A DNA stretch of 62,190 nucleotides from an uncultured Paracoccaceae bacterium. GTDB taxonomy: Bacteria; Pseudomonadota; Alphaproteobacteria; Rhodobacterales; Rhodobacteraceae. The notes below the pieces were generated by a model. It saw only the letters and a program-made list of their open reading frames with translations. It was not told the origin of the DNA and searched no databases. The position numbers and the translations under genes were made by a program. The stretch is from contig CALMSR010000074.1 in the NCBI GenBank assembly GCA_937872465.1, positions 1-62,190 on the forward strand, in the 5' to 3' direction. Of this stretch, positions 15,931-25,285 are shown piece by piece (positions within the stretch are counted from its first letter, which is position 1; each line of letters starts with the position of its first letter).

Positions 15931-16860
15931 TCAGCCGGCCGGCTTGCCGGCGACCACCTGATGCTCCAGGATCTCGACCGCGATGGCGATGATCTTCTGG
16001 GTGGTGGCGGAGGCCGGGATCAGCGCGTTGGAGATCACGCTGAAGGATTGCTGGAACATGTCCTTGTCGTTGATGGGCACGAAGCGCAGCAGGCCCTGAT
16101 GCAGTTCCGCCGCGGCGTCCACCTCAGAGGTCGCGGCGATGAACTGTCCCGACAGGACCAGCAGTTTCATCAGCTGGATGGAATTGACCTGGACGCTCTG
16201 CACCGCCGCGTTGAAGATCCAGCCGTGATGCGCCTCCATCAGGCGGCGGATCGACAGCGCCGCGCTCTGCACGGCGATCGGGTAGGTGACGAATTCCTTC
16301 AGGCTGATGCTGTCCATCCGCGCGACGGGATGATCGGGGATGGCGAGGCAGCCCAGCGGGAACTTGCGCGACCAATGGACGATCAGATCGTCGTCGGGCC
16401 ATGCGTTCACCACCGCCGCCAGATCGTAATCGCCGTTCAGCACGCCCTTGACCGCGTGGTCGGGGCTGGTGGTGGTGATCTCGGCATGGACATGGGGAAA
16501 GCGCCCGGCGATCTCGCGCGCGAATTCCAGCGCGAACCCGTTCACCATCCCGTCCATGCAGGCGATGCGGATATGGCCATATTCGATGCCGCGCTGGGTG
16601 ATGAGCGTCGACCAGAGCCGGGTATTGTCCAGCCGCCAGTCCCGCGCGAGGTCCAGGAACATCTGCCCGGAGGGCGTCACCACCATGCCATGGGCGCTGC
16701 GCTCGAACAGCATCTCGCCCAGCGCGTCCTCCAGGGCCTTGATCTGCCGGTGAATGGCCGAGGCCGAGATGCCGATCTCGCGCGAGGCGGCCTGGATCGA
16801 CCCGAGCTGGGCCACCCGTTCGAGATATTGCAGCGATCGCGGCACAAGCTGAATCGACAT
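15931..16860 (-). CDS. LysR-type transcriptional regulator
   Basis: A 309-aa protein. Residues ~1-60 form the winged HTH (LQYLERVAQLGSIQAASREI, SASAIHRQIKALEDALGEML, VVTPSG); the rest is the effector-binding domain (YGHIRIACMDGMVNGFALEF). Start ATG 16860; upstream codons to 16905 are basic filler. It is divergent from the HIUase-like gene, and a perfect LysR-type dyad lies between them at 16914-16936. It probably controls the binding-protein/deaminase/TctABC/UraD cluster in response to the imported compound or a breakdown product. Confidence 0.9.
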   Translation of the reverse strand: MSIQLVPRSLQYLERVAQLGSIQAASREIGISASAIHRQIKALEDALGEMLFERSAHGMVVTPSGQMFLDLARDWRLDNTRLWSTLITQRGIEYGHIRIACMDGMVNGFALEFAREIAGRFPHVHAEITTTSPDHAVKGVLNGDYDLAAVVNAWPDDDLIVHWSRKFPLGCLAIPDHPVARMDSISLKEFVTYPIAVQSAALSIRRLMEAHHGWIFNAAVQSVQVNSIQLMKLLVLSGQFIAATSEVDAAAELHQGLLRFVPINDKDMFQQSFSVISNALIPASATTQKIIAIAVEILEHQVVAGKPAG

Positions 16861-16913
16861 TTCGGCATTCCTACCTCGGGCGCGGCGCCGGTGCCGCCGG
16901 CGCATCCTAGCAG

Positions 16914-16936
16914 CGCATTCGATCCTTTGGAATGCG
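16914..16936. promoter_or_regulatory. LysR box (T-N11-A dyad)
   Basis: CGCATTC (16914-16920) and GAATGCG (16930-16936) form a perfect 7-bp inverted repeat with a 9-base spacer and contain T-N11-A. The position between divergent LysR and HIUase-like genes is where autoregulating LysR proteins bind. Confidence 0.7.
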
Positions 16937-17019
16937 TGGTGAATTTATCTGCCATGGAGCGAAACGCTCCGGCATGCCACCCTGACCCCGACCCCTGACG
17001 ATTCACAAGGAGAGCCCTC

Positions 17020-17397
17020 TTGTCCATCGATCCCGAACAGAAGGCCGGCGGCATCTCGGTCCATGCCGTCGACATCGCCCGCGGCGTCCCCGCCTCCGGC
17101 CTGGGCGTGCGCCTCTTCCTGCTGGGCGCCGAAAGGGTCGAGATCGCCTCCGGCAATTGCTCGGACGGCGGGTTGCTGCAGCACCCGGTCATGGACGGGG
17201 CCGGCGTGCAGCGCGGCGTCTACGAGGCCGAATTCGATGTCGGCGACTATTACCGCGCGAACGGCGTCGCGATCCCGGATCCCTCGTTTCTGGACGTGGC
17301 GATCTTCCGCTTCGGCATCGACAAGCTGGCCGAGCATTTCCACCTCCCCTTCAAGTTCACCCCCTGGGGCTTCTCGCTGTTCCGCGGTGGCGCCTGA
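17020..17397 (+). CDS. Divergent 5-hydroxyisourate hydrolase-like (transthyretin-like) protein
   Basis: A 125-aa transthyretin-fold protein starting at TTG 17020 after AAGGAGAG. HIU hydrolase landmarks are recognisable: ISVHAVDIARGVPASGL with the first active-site His, GVYEAEFDVGDYY, and HFHLPFKFTPWG with the second His. However, the catalytic Arg of the usual DGR motif is Gly (SDGGLL) and the C-terminal YRGS signature is FRGGA, removing Tyr and Ser. It may therefore act on another substrate or not be a hydrolase. Its location beside the LysR gene and near the UraD homologue ties it to the cluster. Confidence 0.8.
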   Translation: MSIDPEQKAGGISVHAVDIARGVPASGLGVRLFLLGAERVEIASGNCSDGGLLQHPVMDGAGVQRGVYEAEFDVGDYYRANGVAIPDPSFLDVAIFRFGIDKLAEHFHLPFKFTPWGFSLFRGGA

Positions 17398-17541
17398 GCG
17401 GAGAGGACCAGGCTCGGCGAACCGGCGTGGGCGTGGCACTGCCTTGCGCCGGTTCGTTGGCCGGGGCGTACGGATTTGTCACCTGCCAAATCCGCGAGGG
17501 GAAGGTGGCGCCATGGAGGGCGAACTGCCGGTCCGAAGCAA

Positions 17542-17952
17542 TCACCCTGAGACCGCCTGACCGCCCCCCGACCCCGGTATCCAGCGCCGGGTCACCCCGG
17601 GACTATCGTCATACCGCGCCTCGAAGATGGGCGAGGCGAGGACGGCCAGCATATGCAATTCGCCGCTCCCGGCATTGCGGAAGCCGTGGCGGCTTCCCGC
17701 CGGTATCAGGGCCGATTGACCCGCTCTTGCCAGGACCCTTTCCCCGCCCGTCCAGATCTCGGCCTCGCCCGACAGCACCGTGAGGACCTCCTCGACCCGG
17801 TGCCAATGGGTCGGGGCGCCGAGCCCCGGCGCGCACCATTGCTCGAAGACCGACAGAGCCGAGGCGCCGGTCAGCGCCGAGACGCGCATGCGCGTCGAAA
17901 CGCCCGGACGCCAGTCCTCGCGGGCTTGGCTGGCATGATCGATCAGCGTCAC
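17542..17952 (-). CDS. Cupin-domain protein
   Basis: A 136-aa single-cupin protein. Motif 1 is THWHRVEEVLTVLSGEAEIW (metal-binding His, His, Glu) and motif 2 is PAGSRHGFRNAG. The start is GTG 17952 behind GGAGGGGAGA. Small cupins are metal-dependent isomerases or dioxygenases, or sensors; this one sits between the ureide-like cluster and the thiamine operon with no operon partner, so its role is open. Confidence 0.8.
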   Translation of the reverse strand: MTLIDHASQAREDWRPGVSTRMRVSALTGASALSVFEQWCAPGLGAPTHWHRVEEVLTVLSGEAEIWTGGERVLARAGQSALIPAGSRHGFRNAGSGELHMLAVLASPIFEARYDDSPGVTRRWIPGSGGGQAVSG

Positions 17953-18142
17953 GGCACATCTCCCCTCCTGCAGGCGGCAAAGGGCCGCGCCTGGCGATCA
18001 GATTACGCCCCAGCGGTTCGATCCGCGATCCCGTCGTGCCGGCGCCCGTCGATGCCGGCAAGCGCGGGGTCACGGAAGCGGGCCTTCCCGGCGCGAAACC
18101 GGCGATTGACATCCCGCGCGCCACTTCGCACTCTCCGACTCT
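17953..18142. other. Intergenic upstream of the TPP riboswitch
   Basis: Contains the divergent promoters of the cupin gene and the thi operon. No strong -35/-10 pair stands out in this GC-rich sequence. Confidence 0.35.
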
Positions 18143-18243
18143 CACCAGGGGTGTCCCGACAAGGGGCTGAGATTCTGCTGGGCCGCGAGGCAGCGCAGGG
18201 ACCCGACGAACCTGATCCAGTTCATACTGGCGTAGGGATGGTG
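18143..18243 (+). promoter_or_regulatory. TPP (thiamine pyrophosphate) riboswitch
   Basis: The THI-box core is unmistakable: CACCAGGGGTG (P1/P2 start), GGGCTGAGATT (pyrimidine-sensing helix), GACCCGACGAACCTGATC, CAGTTCATACTGGCGTAGGGA and closing GGTG pairing with CACC. It lies 100 bp before thiC in the same direction. When TPP binds, thiC-thiM-thiE expression should fall; in GC-rich alphaproteobacteria this usually works by hiding the ribosome-binding site. Confidence 0.95.
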
Positions 18244-18342
18244 CGGATGCCTCGCCGGTCGCGCGACCGATCCTTTCAGGGGCGTCCTCCTTCCTTCCGG
18301 TCAGAGCTGGGTCTCCGATGCGATGACGCGAGGGGCCTCGAC

Positions 18343-20151
<1,809 letters not shown>

Positions 20152-20154
20152 GCG

Positions 20155-20949
20155 ATGCCGACACCTTCCGCGCTCCTCGCGGCCCTGCGCGAAACCGCCC
20201 CGCTGGTGCAATGCATCACCAATTACGTGGCGATGAACGTCGCGGCCAATGTCCTGCTCGCGGCCGGGGCCTCGCCGGCGATGGTGCATGCCGAGGAGGA
20301 GGCGGGCGAATTCGCGGGCCTCGCCGGCGCCCTGACCATCAATATCGGCACCCTCTCGCCGGCCTGGATCGGCGGCATGAAGGCCGCCGCCGGCGGGGCT
20401 GCGGCCGCCGGCAGGCCCTGGGTGCTCGATCCGGTCGCCCATTTCGCCACCGCCCTGCGCCGGCGGGCCGTCGCGGATCTGCTCGACCTGCGCCCGGCGA
20501 TCATCCGCGGCAATGCCTCCGAGATCATCGCGCTCGCGGGCGGCCAGGGCTCGGGCCGGGGCGTCGACAGCGGCGATCCGGTGGAACTTGCCGAGGAGGC
20601 CGCCCGCCGGCTCGCCGCCGCGCGCGGTGCGGTGGTCGCCGTCACCGGGCCGGTGGATTTCGTCACCGACGGGACGAGATCGCTGCGGATCCACGGCGGA
20701 TCGCCCCTCATGCCCCGGGTGACGGCGCTCGGCTGCTCGCTGACCGGGCTGGTCGGCGCCTTCGCCGCGGTCGCGCCGGAGGAACCGCTCAACGCCACCG
20801 CCGCCGCGCTCGCCGCCTTCGCGGCGGCGGGCGAGGCGGCCGGGCGCGGGGCGGAGGGTCCCGGGTCCTTCGCCGTGAGGTTCCTTGACGCCCTGCATGC
20901 GCTCGACGGCGCATCCCTCGACGCGGATACGAGGATCGCAGCGGCATGA
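20155..20949 (+). CDS. thiM: Hydroxyethylthiazole kinase ThiM
   Basis: 264-aa ribokinase-like enzyme that phosphorylates 4-methyl-5-(2-hydroxyethyl)thiazole in thiazole salvage. Typical blocks: PLVQCITNYVAMNVAANVLL, GASPAMVHAEEE, NIGTLSPAWIGGM, PWVLDPVA, IIRGNASEIIAL and VTALGCSLTGLVGAFAA with the catalytic Cys of the anion hole. It begins 3 bp after thiC and overlaps thiE by ATGA. No thiazole-synthesis genes (thiG/thiO/thiS) are in the window, so this operon joins de novo pyrimidine with salvaged thiazole. Confidence 0.96.
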   Translation: MPTPSALLAALRETAPLVQCITNYVAMNVAANVLLAAGASPAMVHAEEEAGEFAGLAGALTINIGTLSPAWIGGMKAAAGGAAAAGRPWVLDPVAHFATALRRRAVADLLDLRPAIIRGNASEIIALAGGQGSGRGVDSGDPVELAEEAARRLAAARGAVVAVTGPVDFVTDGTRSLRIHGGSPLMPRVTALGCSLTGLVGAFAAVAPEEPLNATAAALAAFAAAGEAAGRGAEGPGSFAVRFLDALHALDGASLDADTRIAAA

Positions 20950-21608
20950 GAGGGCCGGACCTGTCCCTCTACCTCGTGCTCGACCCGGACCTCTGCCGCC
21001 TGCATTCCATGGTCGAGACGGCGCGTGCGGCCGTGGCCGGCGGGGCGACAATCGTCCAGCTGCGCGACAAGGCCGCCGGCACCGAGGGTCTCGTGGAGGT
21101 GGGGCGGGCGCTCAAGGCCGCGCTGGCCGGAACCGGCGTGCCCCTGATCGTCAACGACGATCTCGAAGCGGCGCTCGCCGTGGGGGCCGAGGGGCTCCAT
21201 CTGGGGCAGGACGACATGCCGGCGGGCGCGGCGCGCCAGCGGATCGGGCGGGGGCGCATCCTCGGTCTCTCGGTCGAGTCCGAGGCGGCCGCCCGCGCGG
21301 TCGATCCGGCGGTCGTCGATTATGTCGGGATCGGGCCCGTCTTCGCCACCCCGACCAAGCCCGACCACAAGCCGCCGATCGGATTCGACGGCCTCGCCCG
21401 GCTCGCCGCGATCAGCACCGTGCCCTCGGTCGCCATCGGCGGCCTGAAGGCCGCGCATGTCTCGCCCGTTCTCGACGCCGGGGCGGCCGGCATGGCGGTG
21501 GTCTCCGCGATCTGCGGCCAGCCCGATCCCGAAGCCGCGGCGAGAGGCCTGTCCGCGGCGATCCTGAACTGGCGCAGACGCGGTCCGGTGTCCGGCCGCG
21601 CGCGCTAG
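20946..21608 (+). CDS. thiE: Thiamine-phosphate synthase ThiE
   Basis: 220-aa TIM-barrel enzyme that joins HMP-PP and thiazole phosphate. Family motifs: GGATIVQLRDKAAGT, VPLIVNDDLEAAL, GLHLGQDDMPAGAAR, VDYVGIGPVFATPTKPD and IGGLKAAHVSPVL. It ends the thiC-thiM-thiE operon. Confidence 0.96.
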   Translation: MRGPDLSLYLVLDPDLCRLHSMVETARAAVAGGATIVQLRDKAAGTEGLVEVGRALKAALAGTGVPLIVNDDLEAALAVGAEGLHLGQDDMPAGAARQRIGRGRILGLSVESEAAARAVDPAVVDYVGIGPVFATPTKPDHKPPIGFDGLARLAAISTVPSVAIGGLKAAHVSPVLDAGAAGMAVVSAICGQPDPEAAARGLSAAILNWRRRGPVSGRAR

Positions 21609-21810
21609 CCTGCCATGGGGCCTCCGGGTCATTGCCTAGGACCGTCGCCTCTCGGCCTTCGCGCTCGCGTGCCCTCCTTTTGGCGTGACGGGGGCAGGGC
21701 GGGCACTGCCCGGCGGTGCCTGGCCTCGGCGGGAGGGTGCCACCGGGCCGGCTCGGAACCCGGGCGGACGGGATCCCGATGCCGGATGCGATCGCCCCTG
21801 TATCGGAGCG
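21609..21810. repeat. Convergent intergenic region with degenerate REP-like hairpin
   Basis: CCCGGCGG (21709-21716) begins a partly decayed copy of the hairpin repeat seen at 33076-33094 and 45067-45085, with the shared left flank CGTGACGGGG (from 21684). It lies between convergent thiE and the lipoprotein gene. No gene is seen. Confidence 0.45.
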
Positions 21811-22266
21811 TCAGCGGCGCCGGTCGGGGCAGACCACCGGCGCCTGCGCGGCCCGGAACGTCACCGCACGGTTCTCGCCCTCGGGATCGACCAGGAGGAC
21901 CATGCTGTTGTGCCCGACCTCGGCGATCTCGCCGCGGATCGCGCGGCCGTCCTCCTCCCAGACCAGGGTGGCGCCCTGGACCCAGCGCCAGGGGGCGAGC
22001 CGGTAGCCCTCGCCGCAGCTCGTCATCACCAGCGTTCCGCTGGAGAGGAACGCCCTGAAGGCGCCCGGCGCCGCCTCCGGATCGGTCTTGAGCCAGACGC
22101 GGTCCTCGACCATCGCCGCCATGCCCGCATTGCCCGAGCCGGGGATCGCCACCCCCGGCAGGTCGACCCGCCCGCAGGCCGCAGGCAGCCAGGCGAGCGC
22201 CAGCACGAGCGCCGCGACCGGGACACGCCTCTTCCATTCCGGCGGATGCCGCGGATCCTCGATCAT
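21811..22266 (-). CDS. Predicted lipoprotein
   Basis: 151 aa. A basic N-terminus and hydrophobic stretch (VPVAALVLALAWLPAAC) end in a lipobox-like Cys at about residue 31, so it should be lipidated. The mature part is a small beta-rich domain (VWLKTDPEAAPGAFRAFLSS, GTLVMTSCGEGYRLAPWRW) with no known family recognised. ATG 22266 overlaps the acyl-CoA dehydrogenase stop (ATGA). Confidence 0.6.
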   Translation of the reverse strand: MIEDPRHPPEWKRRVPVAALVLALAWLPAACGRVDLPGVAIPGSGNAGMAAMVEDRVWLKTDPEAAPGAFRAFLSSGTLVMTSCGEGYRLAPWRWVQGATLVWEEDGRAIRGEIAEVGHNSMVLLVDPEGENRAVTFRAAQAPVVCPDRRR

Positions 22267-23939
22267 CGCTCAGGCCCTTCCTCTTGCAGGCAGCGGGCGA
22301 GCACGCCCGCGCGGTCGATCCCCCGGGGCCAGGCCCCCGCAACCCGCCCGCCCGCGCCGCCGAGCCGCGTCGCGACATGGGCCTCCGCCACCGGCCCGGC
22401 CCCGCCGCGGAGCAGCACCGAGGCGGCGAGCAGCACCGCCAGGCGCTCCACGAACCAGCGCGCCTCCGCCTCAAGCGGCAGGCCTTTCCAGGTGTCGAGC
22501 GTGCGGTCGAGCGCGCCGTCGAAGGTCGCGTCGAGGCCGCGCGCGCCCTCGAGGTCCGCCACGAGCCGCGGCATCGCGTCGCGCTCGCGCCCGAAGGTCC
22601 GGAGCAGGTCGAGGCAGATCACGTTTCCGGAGCCTTCCCAGATCGAGTTCAGCGGCGCTTCGCGATAGTAGAGCGGCATCGGGCCATCCTCGACATAGCC
22701 CGACCCGCCGAGGCATTCCATCGCTTCGTAGATCATGCCCGGGCAGCGCTTGTTGCTGAGGAACTTCGCCAGGGCGACGCCGGTGCGCGCGAAGACCCTG
22801 TCGCCCTCGTCGAAGGCGCGCGCCACGCGCAGCCCGAGCGCCAGGGCGGCCTCCGTCTCGACCGCGAGATCGGCCAGCACGCTCGCCATCAGCGGCTGGT
22901 CGATCAGGCGCCGCTGGAAGGCGCTGCGGCCGCGGCACCACCAGAGCGCTTCCGTCAGCGCGCCGCGCATCAGCCCGGCCGGCGCCATGGCGGTATCGAG
23001 CCGGGTGTGATGCACCATCGCGATGATCCTGCGCACGCCCTCGCCCTCCGCGCCGAGCCGCAGGGCAAAGGCCGCGTCGTATTCGATCTCCGCCGAGGCA
23101 TTCGCGCGATTGCCGAGCTTGTCCTTCAGCCGCATCAGCAGGATGGCATTGCGCGCGCCCTCCGGCGTCCAGCGCGGCACGAGGAAGCAGGTCAGCCCGC
23201 CGGGCGCCTGCGCCAGCGTCAGGAAGGCGTCCGACATGGGCGCCGAGCAGAACCACTTGTGCCCGGTCAGGCGGTACCCGGCGCCGTCGGGCACGGCGCG
23301 CGTCGCATTGGCCCGCACGTCCGATCCGCCCTGCTTCTCGGTCATCGCCATGCCGAGGGTGGCGCCGGCCTTCTCCGGCGCCGGACGGGACGCGGGATCG
23401 TAGGCCTTGGAGAGGAGCCGCGGCACCCATTCCGCGGCGAGCGCCGCGTCGGCGGCGAGCGCCGGCACCCCGGCATAGGTCATGGTCATGGGGCAGCAGA
23501 CGCCCGGCTCGACCTGGCTCATCATGTAGACCATCGCCGCATGGGCCACATGCCCGCCCGCCGGCGCGGTCCAGGCCACCGACGGATAGCCGGCGGCAAC
23601 GCCCAGCCGCATCAGCTCGTGATAGGAAGGGTGATAGTCCACCTCGTCGATCCGCCGCCCGGCGCGATCGAAGCTGCGCAGCTCCGGCGGGTTGCGGTTC
23701 GCGAGCCGCCCCGCCTCGCGCGCATCGCTCCGCCCCAGCGCCGCGCCGAGACGGCCGAGCGCCGCCGCATGGGCGCCGCCGCCCTCGCGCGCGACCGCCT
23801 CGCGCAGCGCGACATCGCCGGCCCAGAGATCGCCGTCGCCACGGGGCGCGGGCTGGTTCTCCACCACATGGGTCGCGAGGTCGCTGCGGGGTCGAAGGCT
23901 CGGCAAGGGAGGACCTCCCGGCGGCTGCGGGGGCAGCAT
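22263..23939 (-). CDS. AidB-like acyl-CoA dehydrogenase
   Basis: 558-aa FAD enzyme of the acyl-CoA dehydrogenase superfamily, AidB branch: DYHPSYHELMRLGVAAG near residue 100, AMTEKQGGSDVRAN (FAD-binding), TGHKWFCSAPMSDAF, and YREAPLNSIWEGSGNVICLDLLR near the C-terminus. E. coli AidB is induced by alkylation damage and binds DNA; other members dehydrogenate branched acyl-CoA. The expected catalytic Glu/Trp-Glu-Gly region is present. Start ATG 23939 chosen because upstream frame is not protein-like. Confidence 0.88.
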   Translation of the reverse strand: MLPPQPPGGPPLPSLRPRSDLATHVVENQPAPRGDGDLWAGDVALREAVAREGGGAHAAALGRLGAALGRSDAREAGRLANRNPPELRSFDRAGRRIDEVDYHPSYHELMRLGVAAGYPSVAWTAPAGGHVAHAAMVYMMSQVEPGVCCPMTMTYAGVPALAADAALAAEWVPRLLSKAYDPASRPAPEKAGATLGMAMTEKQGGSDVRANATRAVPDGAGYRLTGHKWFCSAPMSDAFLTLAQAPGGLTCFLVPRWTPEGARNAILLMRLKDKLGNRANASAEIEYDAAFALRLGAEGEGVRRIIAMVHHTRLDTAMAPAGLMRGALTEALWWCRGRSAFQRRLIDQPLMASVLADLAVETEAALALGLRVARAFDEGDRVFARTGVALAKFLSNKRCPGMIYEAMECLGGSGYVEDGPMPLYYREAPLNSIWEGSGNVICLDLLRTFGRERDAMPRLVADLEGARGLDATFDGALDRTLDTWKGLPLEAEARWFVERLAVLLAASVLLRGGAGPVAEAHVATRLGGAGGRVAGAWPRGIDRAGVLARCLQEEGPER

Positions 23940-24010
23940 ACACGCTCGCCCGACAGGCGCGAAGCGGGCTTCCGTCTGAACGCCGGGGCGGGACCGCCCG
24001 GACCCTGCGA

Positions 24011-25285
24011 CTATCCGGCCGGGTTCAGCGCGGGAAGCGGCGCGCTCTCGGGACCGCCGGAGCGGCACAGGGACCGGACCGCCGGCAGCGCCTCCGCGAG
24101 CGCCTGCCAGGCGGTCGCCGGATCGCGGGGCGCGGCGGGCCCGTAGAGATCGGCGCCGAGCGCCGTCAGCGCGTCGCGCAGGCGCGGGTCGGCGCGCGGA
24201 TCCTTCCCGGCCAGGCGCCCGGCCCAGGCGTCGAGCGCGGGGCGGAGCGCGGCATTGTCGCGGCGCGCCACCGCCCGGTGCAGCACGGCATAGGCATGGG
24301 CCTCGGAGGCCAGCCACGCCGCCCGCCGGGCCCCCAGCAACCGGGCCAGCGGCGGCCAGGCGCGGCGCTTGAGCCAGACGCCGGCCACGGCCCCTGCGAG
24401 CGCCGCCAGCCCGCCAAGCGCGATCATGCGCCAGTCGCGGCCCTGCGCAACGCTCCGCGCGGGCGGACCCTCGACGGCGATCGCGAAACCCTCGACCGAG
24501 GCGGTCTCCACCCTGCCCGTCTCCAGATCGTACCAATCGAGCGTGACCGCGGGCACCGCGCCCGAACCGCCGCCCTCGGCCACCAGGGTCACGCGCTCGG
24601 TCCGGCTCCCCCCGAGCACACCGCGATCGTCGGTCTCCGCGAGCAGGGGTTCCTCGGGATAGGCGGCGATGCCCTCGATAGCGACCGGCGCCAGCAATTC
24701 GGGCAGGAACATCGGCGCGGTGCCCGCCACCGTCGCCACGAGTGTGCGGGTCACGCTGTCGCCCGGCGTCATCGCGCCCGGCTCGCCCTCGATCGTCTGC
24801 GCGAGCTCGAGCGCCGTCGCGGCGATGAAGGGATCGAGCCCCTCGGCGCCTGCCGGCACCACGCCGCGGAATTCCAGCGCCTCGCTCTGCAGGATGGCCC
24901 TCACCGGGGCGTTGTTCTCGGGATCGGCCCAGGTGACGATAACCTCCTGCGGCGGGATTGCGAAGTCGCCGGGCACCATCGGCGAGATCCGGTAGTTGCG
25001 GGTGACGCCCGACCAGGTCTCGCCGCCGACCCGCGCGCTCGTCGGGTTGGTCGAGCGCTCCGGCAGGCGCACCAGCAGTTTCGGCGCCTCGAGGCTCGGC
25101 CAGACCGGCGGCTCGGGCAGGAAGCTCGGCACCAGCACCGTCATCCGCAGGCTGAGCGGCTGGCCAGGGATCGCCACGGTCTCGTCGAACTCGACCCGGA
25201 GCACCGGGCCGTCCGGTGCGACACCCTCCTGGGCCCCGGCGGGCAGGGCGAAGGCGACCAGCACGAAGAAGGCAACGGCCCTCAT
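24011..25285 (-). CDS. batD: BatD-like membrane protein
   Basis: 424 aa. Signal peptide (MRAVAFFVLVAFALPAGA), a large periplasmic beta-rich region with repeated Ig-like strands (LRVEFDETVAIPGQPLSLRM), a transmembrane helix near residue 290 (MIALGGLAALAGAVAGVWL) and a cytoplasmic helical tail. This is the BatD/oxygen-tolerance arrangement. Last gene of the MoxR/Bat operon; ATG 25285 overlaps the preceding stop. Confidence 0.8.
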   Translation of the reverse strand: MRAVAFFVLVAFALPAGAQEGVAPDGPVLRVEFDETVAIPGQPLSLRMTVLVPSFLPEPPVWPSLEAPKLLVRLPERSTNPTSARVGGETWSGVTRNYRISPMVPGDFAIPPQEVIVTWADPENNAPVRAILQSEALEFRGVVPAGAEGLDPFIAATALELAQTIEGEPGAMTPGDSVTRTLVATVAGTAPMFLPELLAPVAIEGIAAYPEEPLLAETDDRGVLGGSRTERVTLVAEGGGSGAVPAVTLDWYDLETGRVETASVEGFAIAVEGPPARSVAQGRDWRMIALGGLAALAGAVAGVWLKRRAWPPLARLLGARRAAWLASEAHAYAVLHRAVARRDNAALRPALDAWAGRLAGKDPRADPRLRDALTALGADLYGPAAPRDPATAWQALAEALPAVRSLCRSGGPESAPLPALNPAG

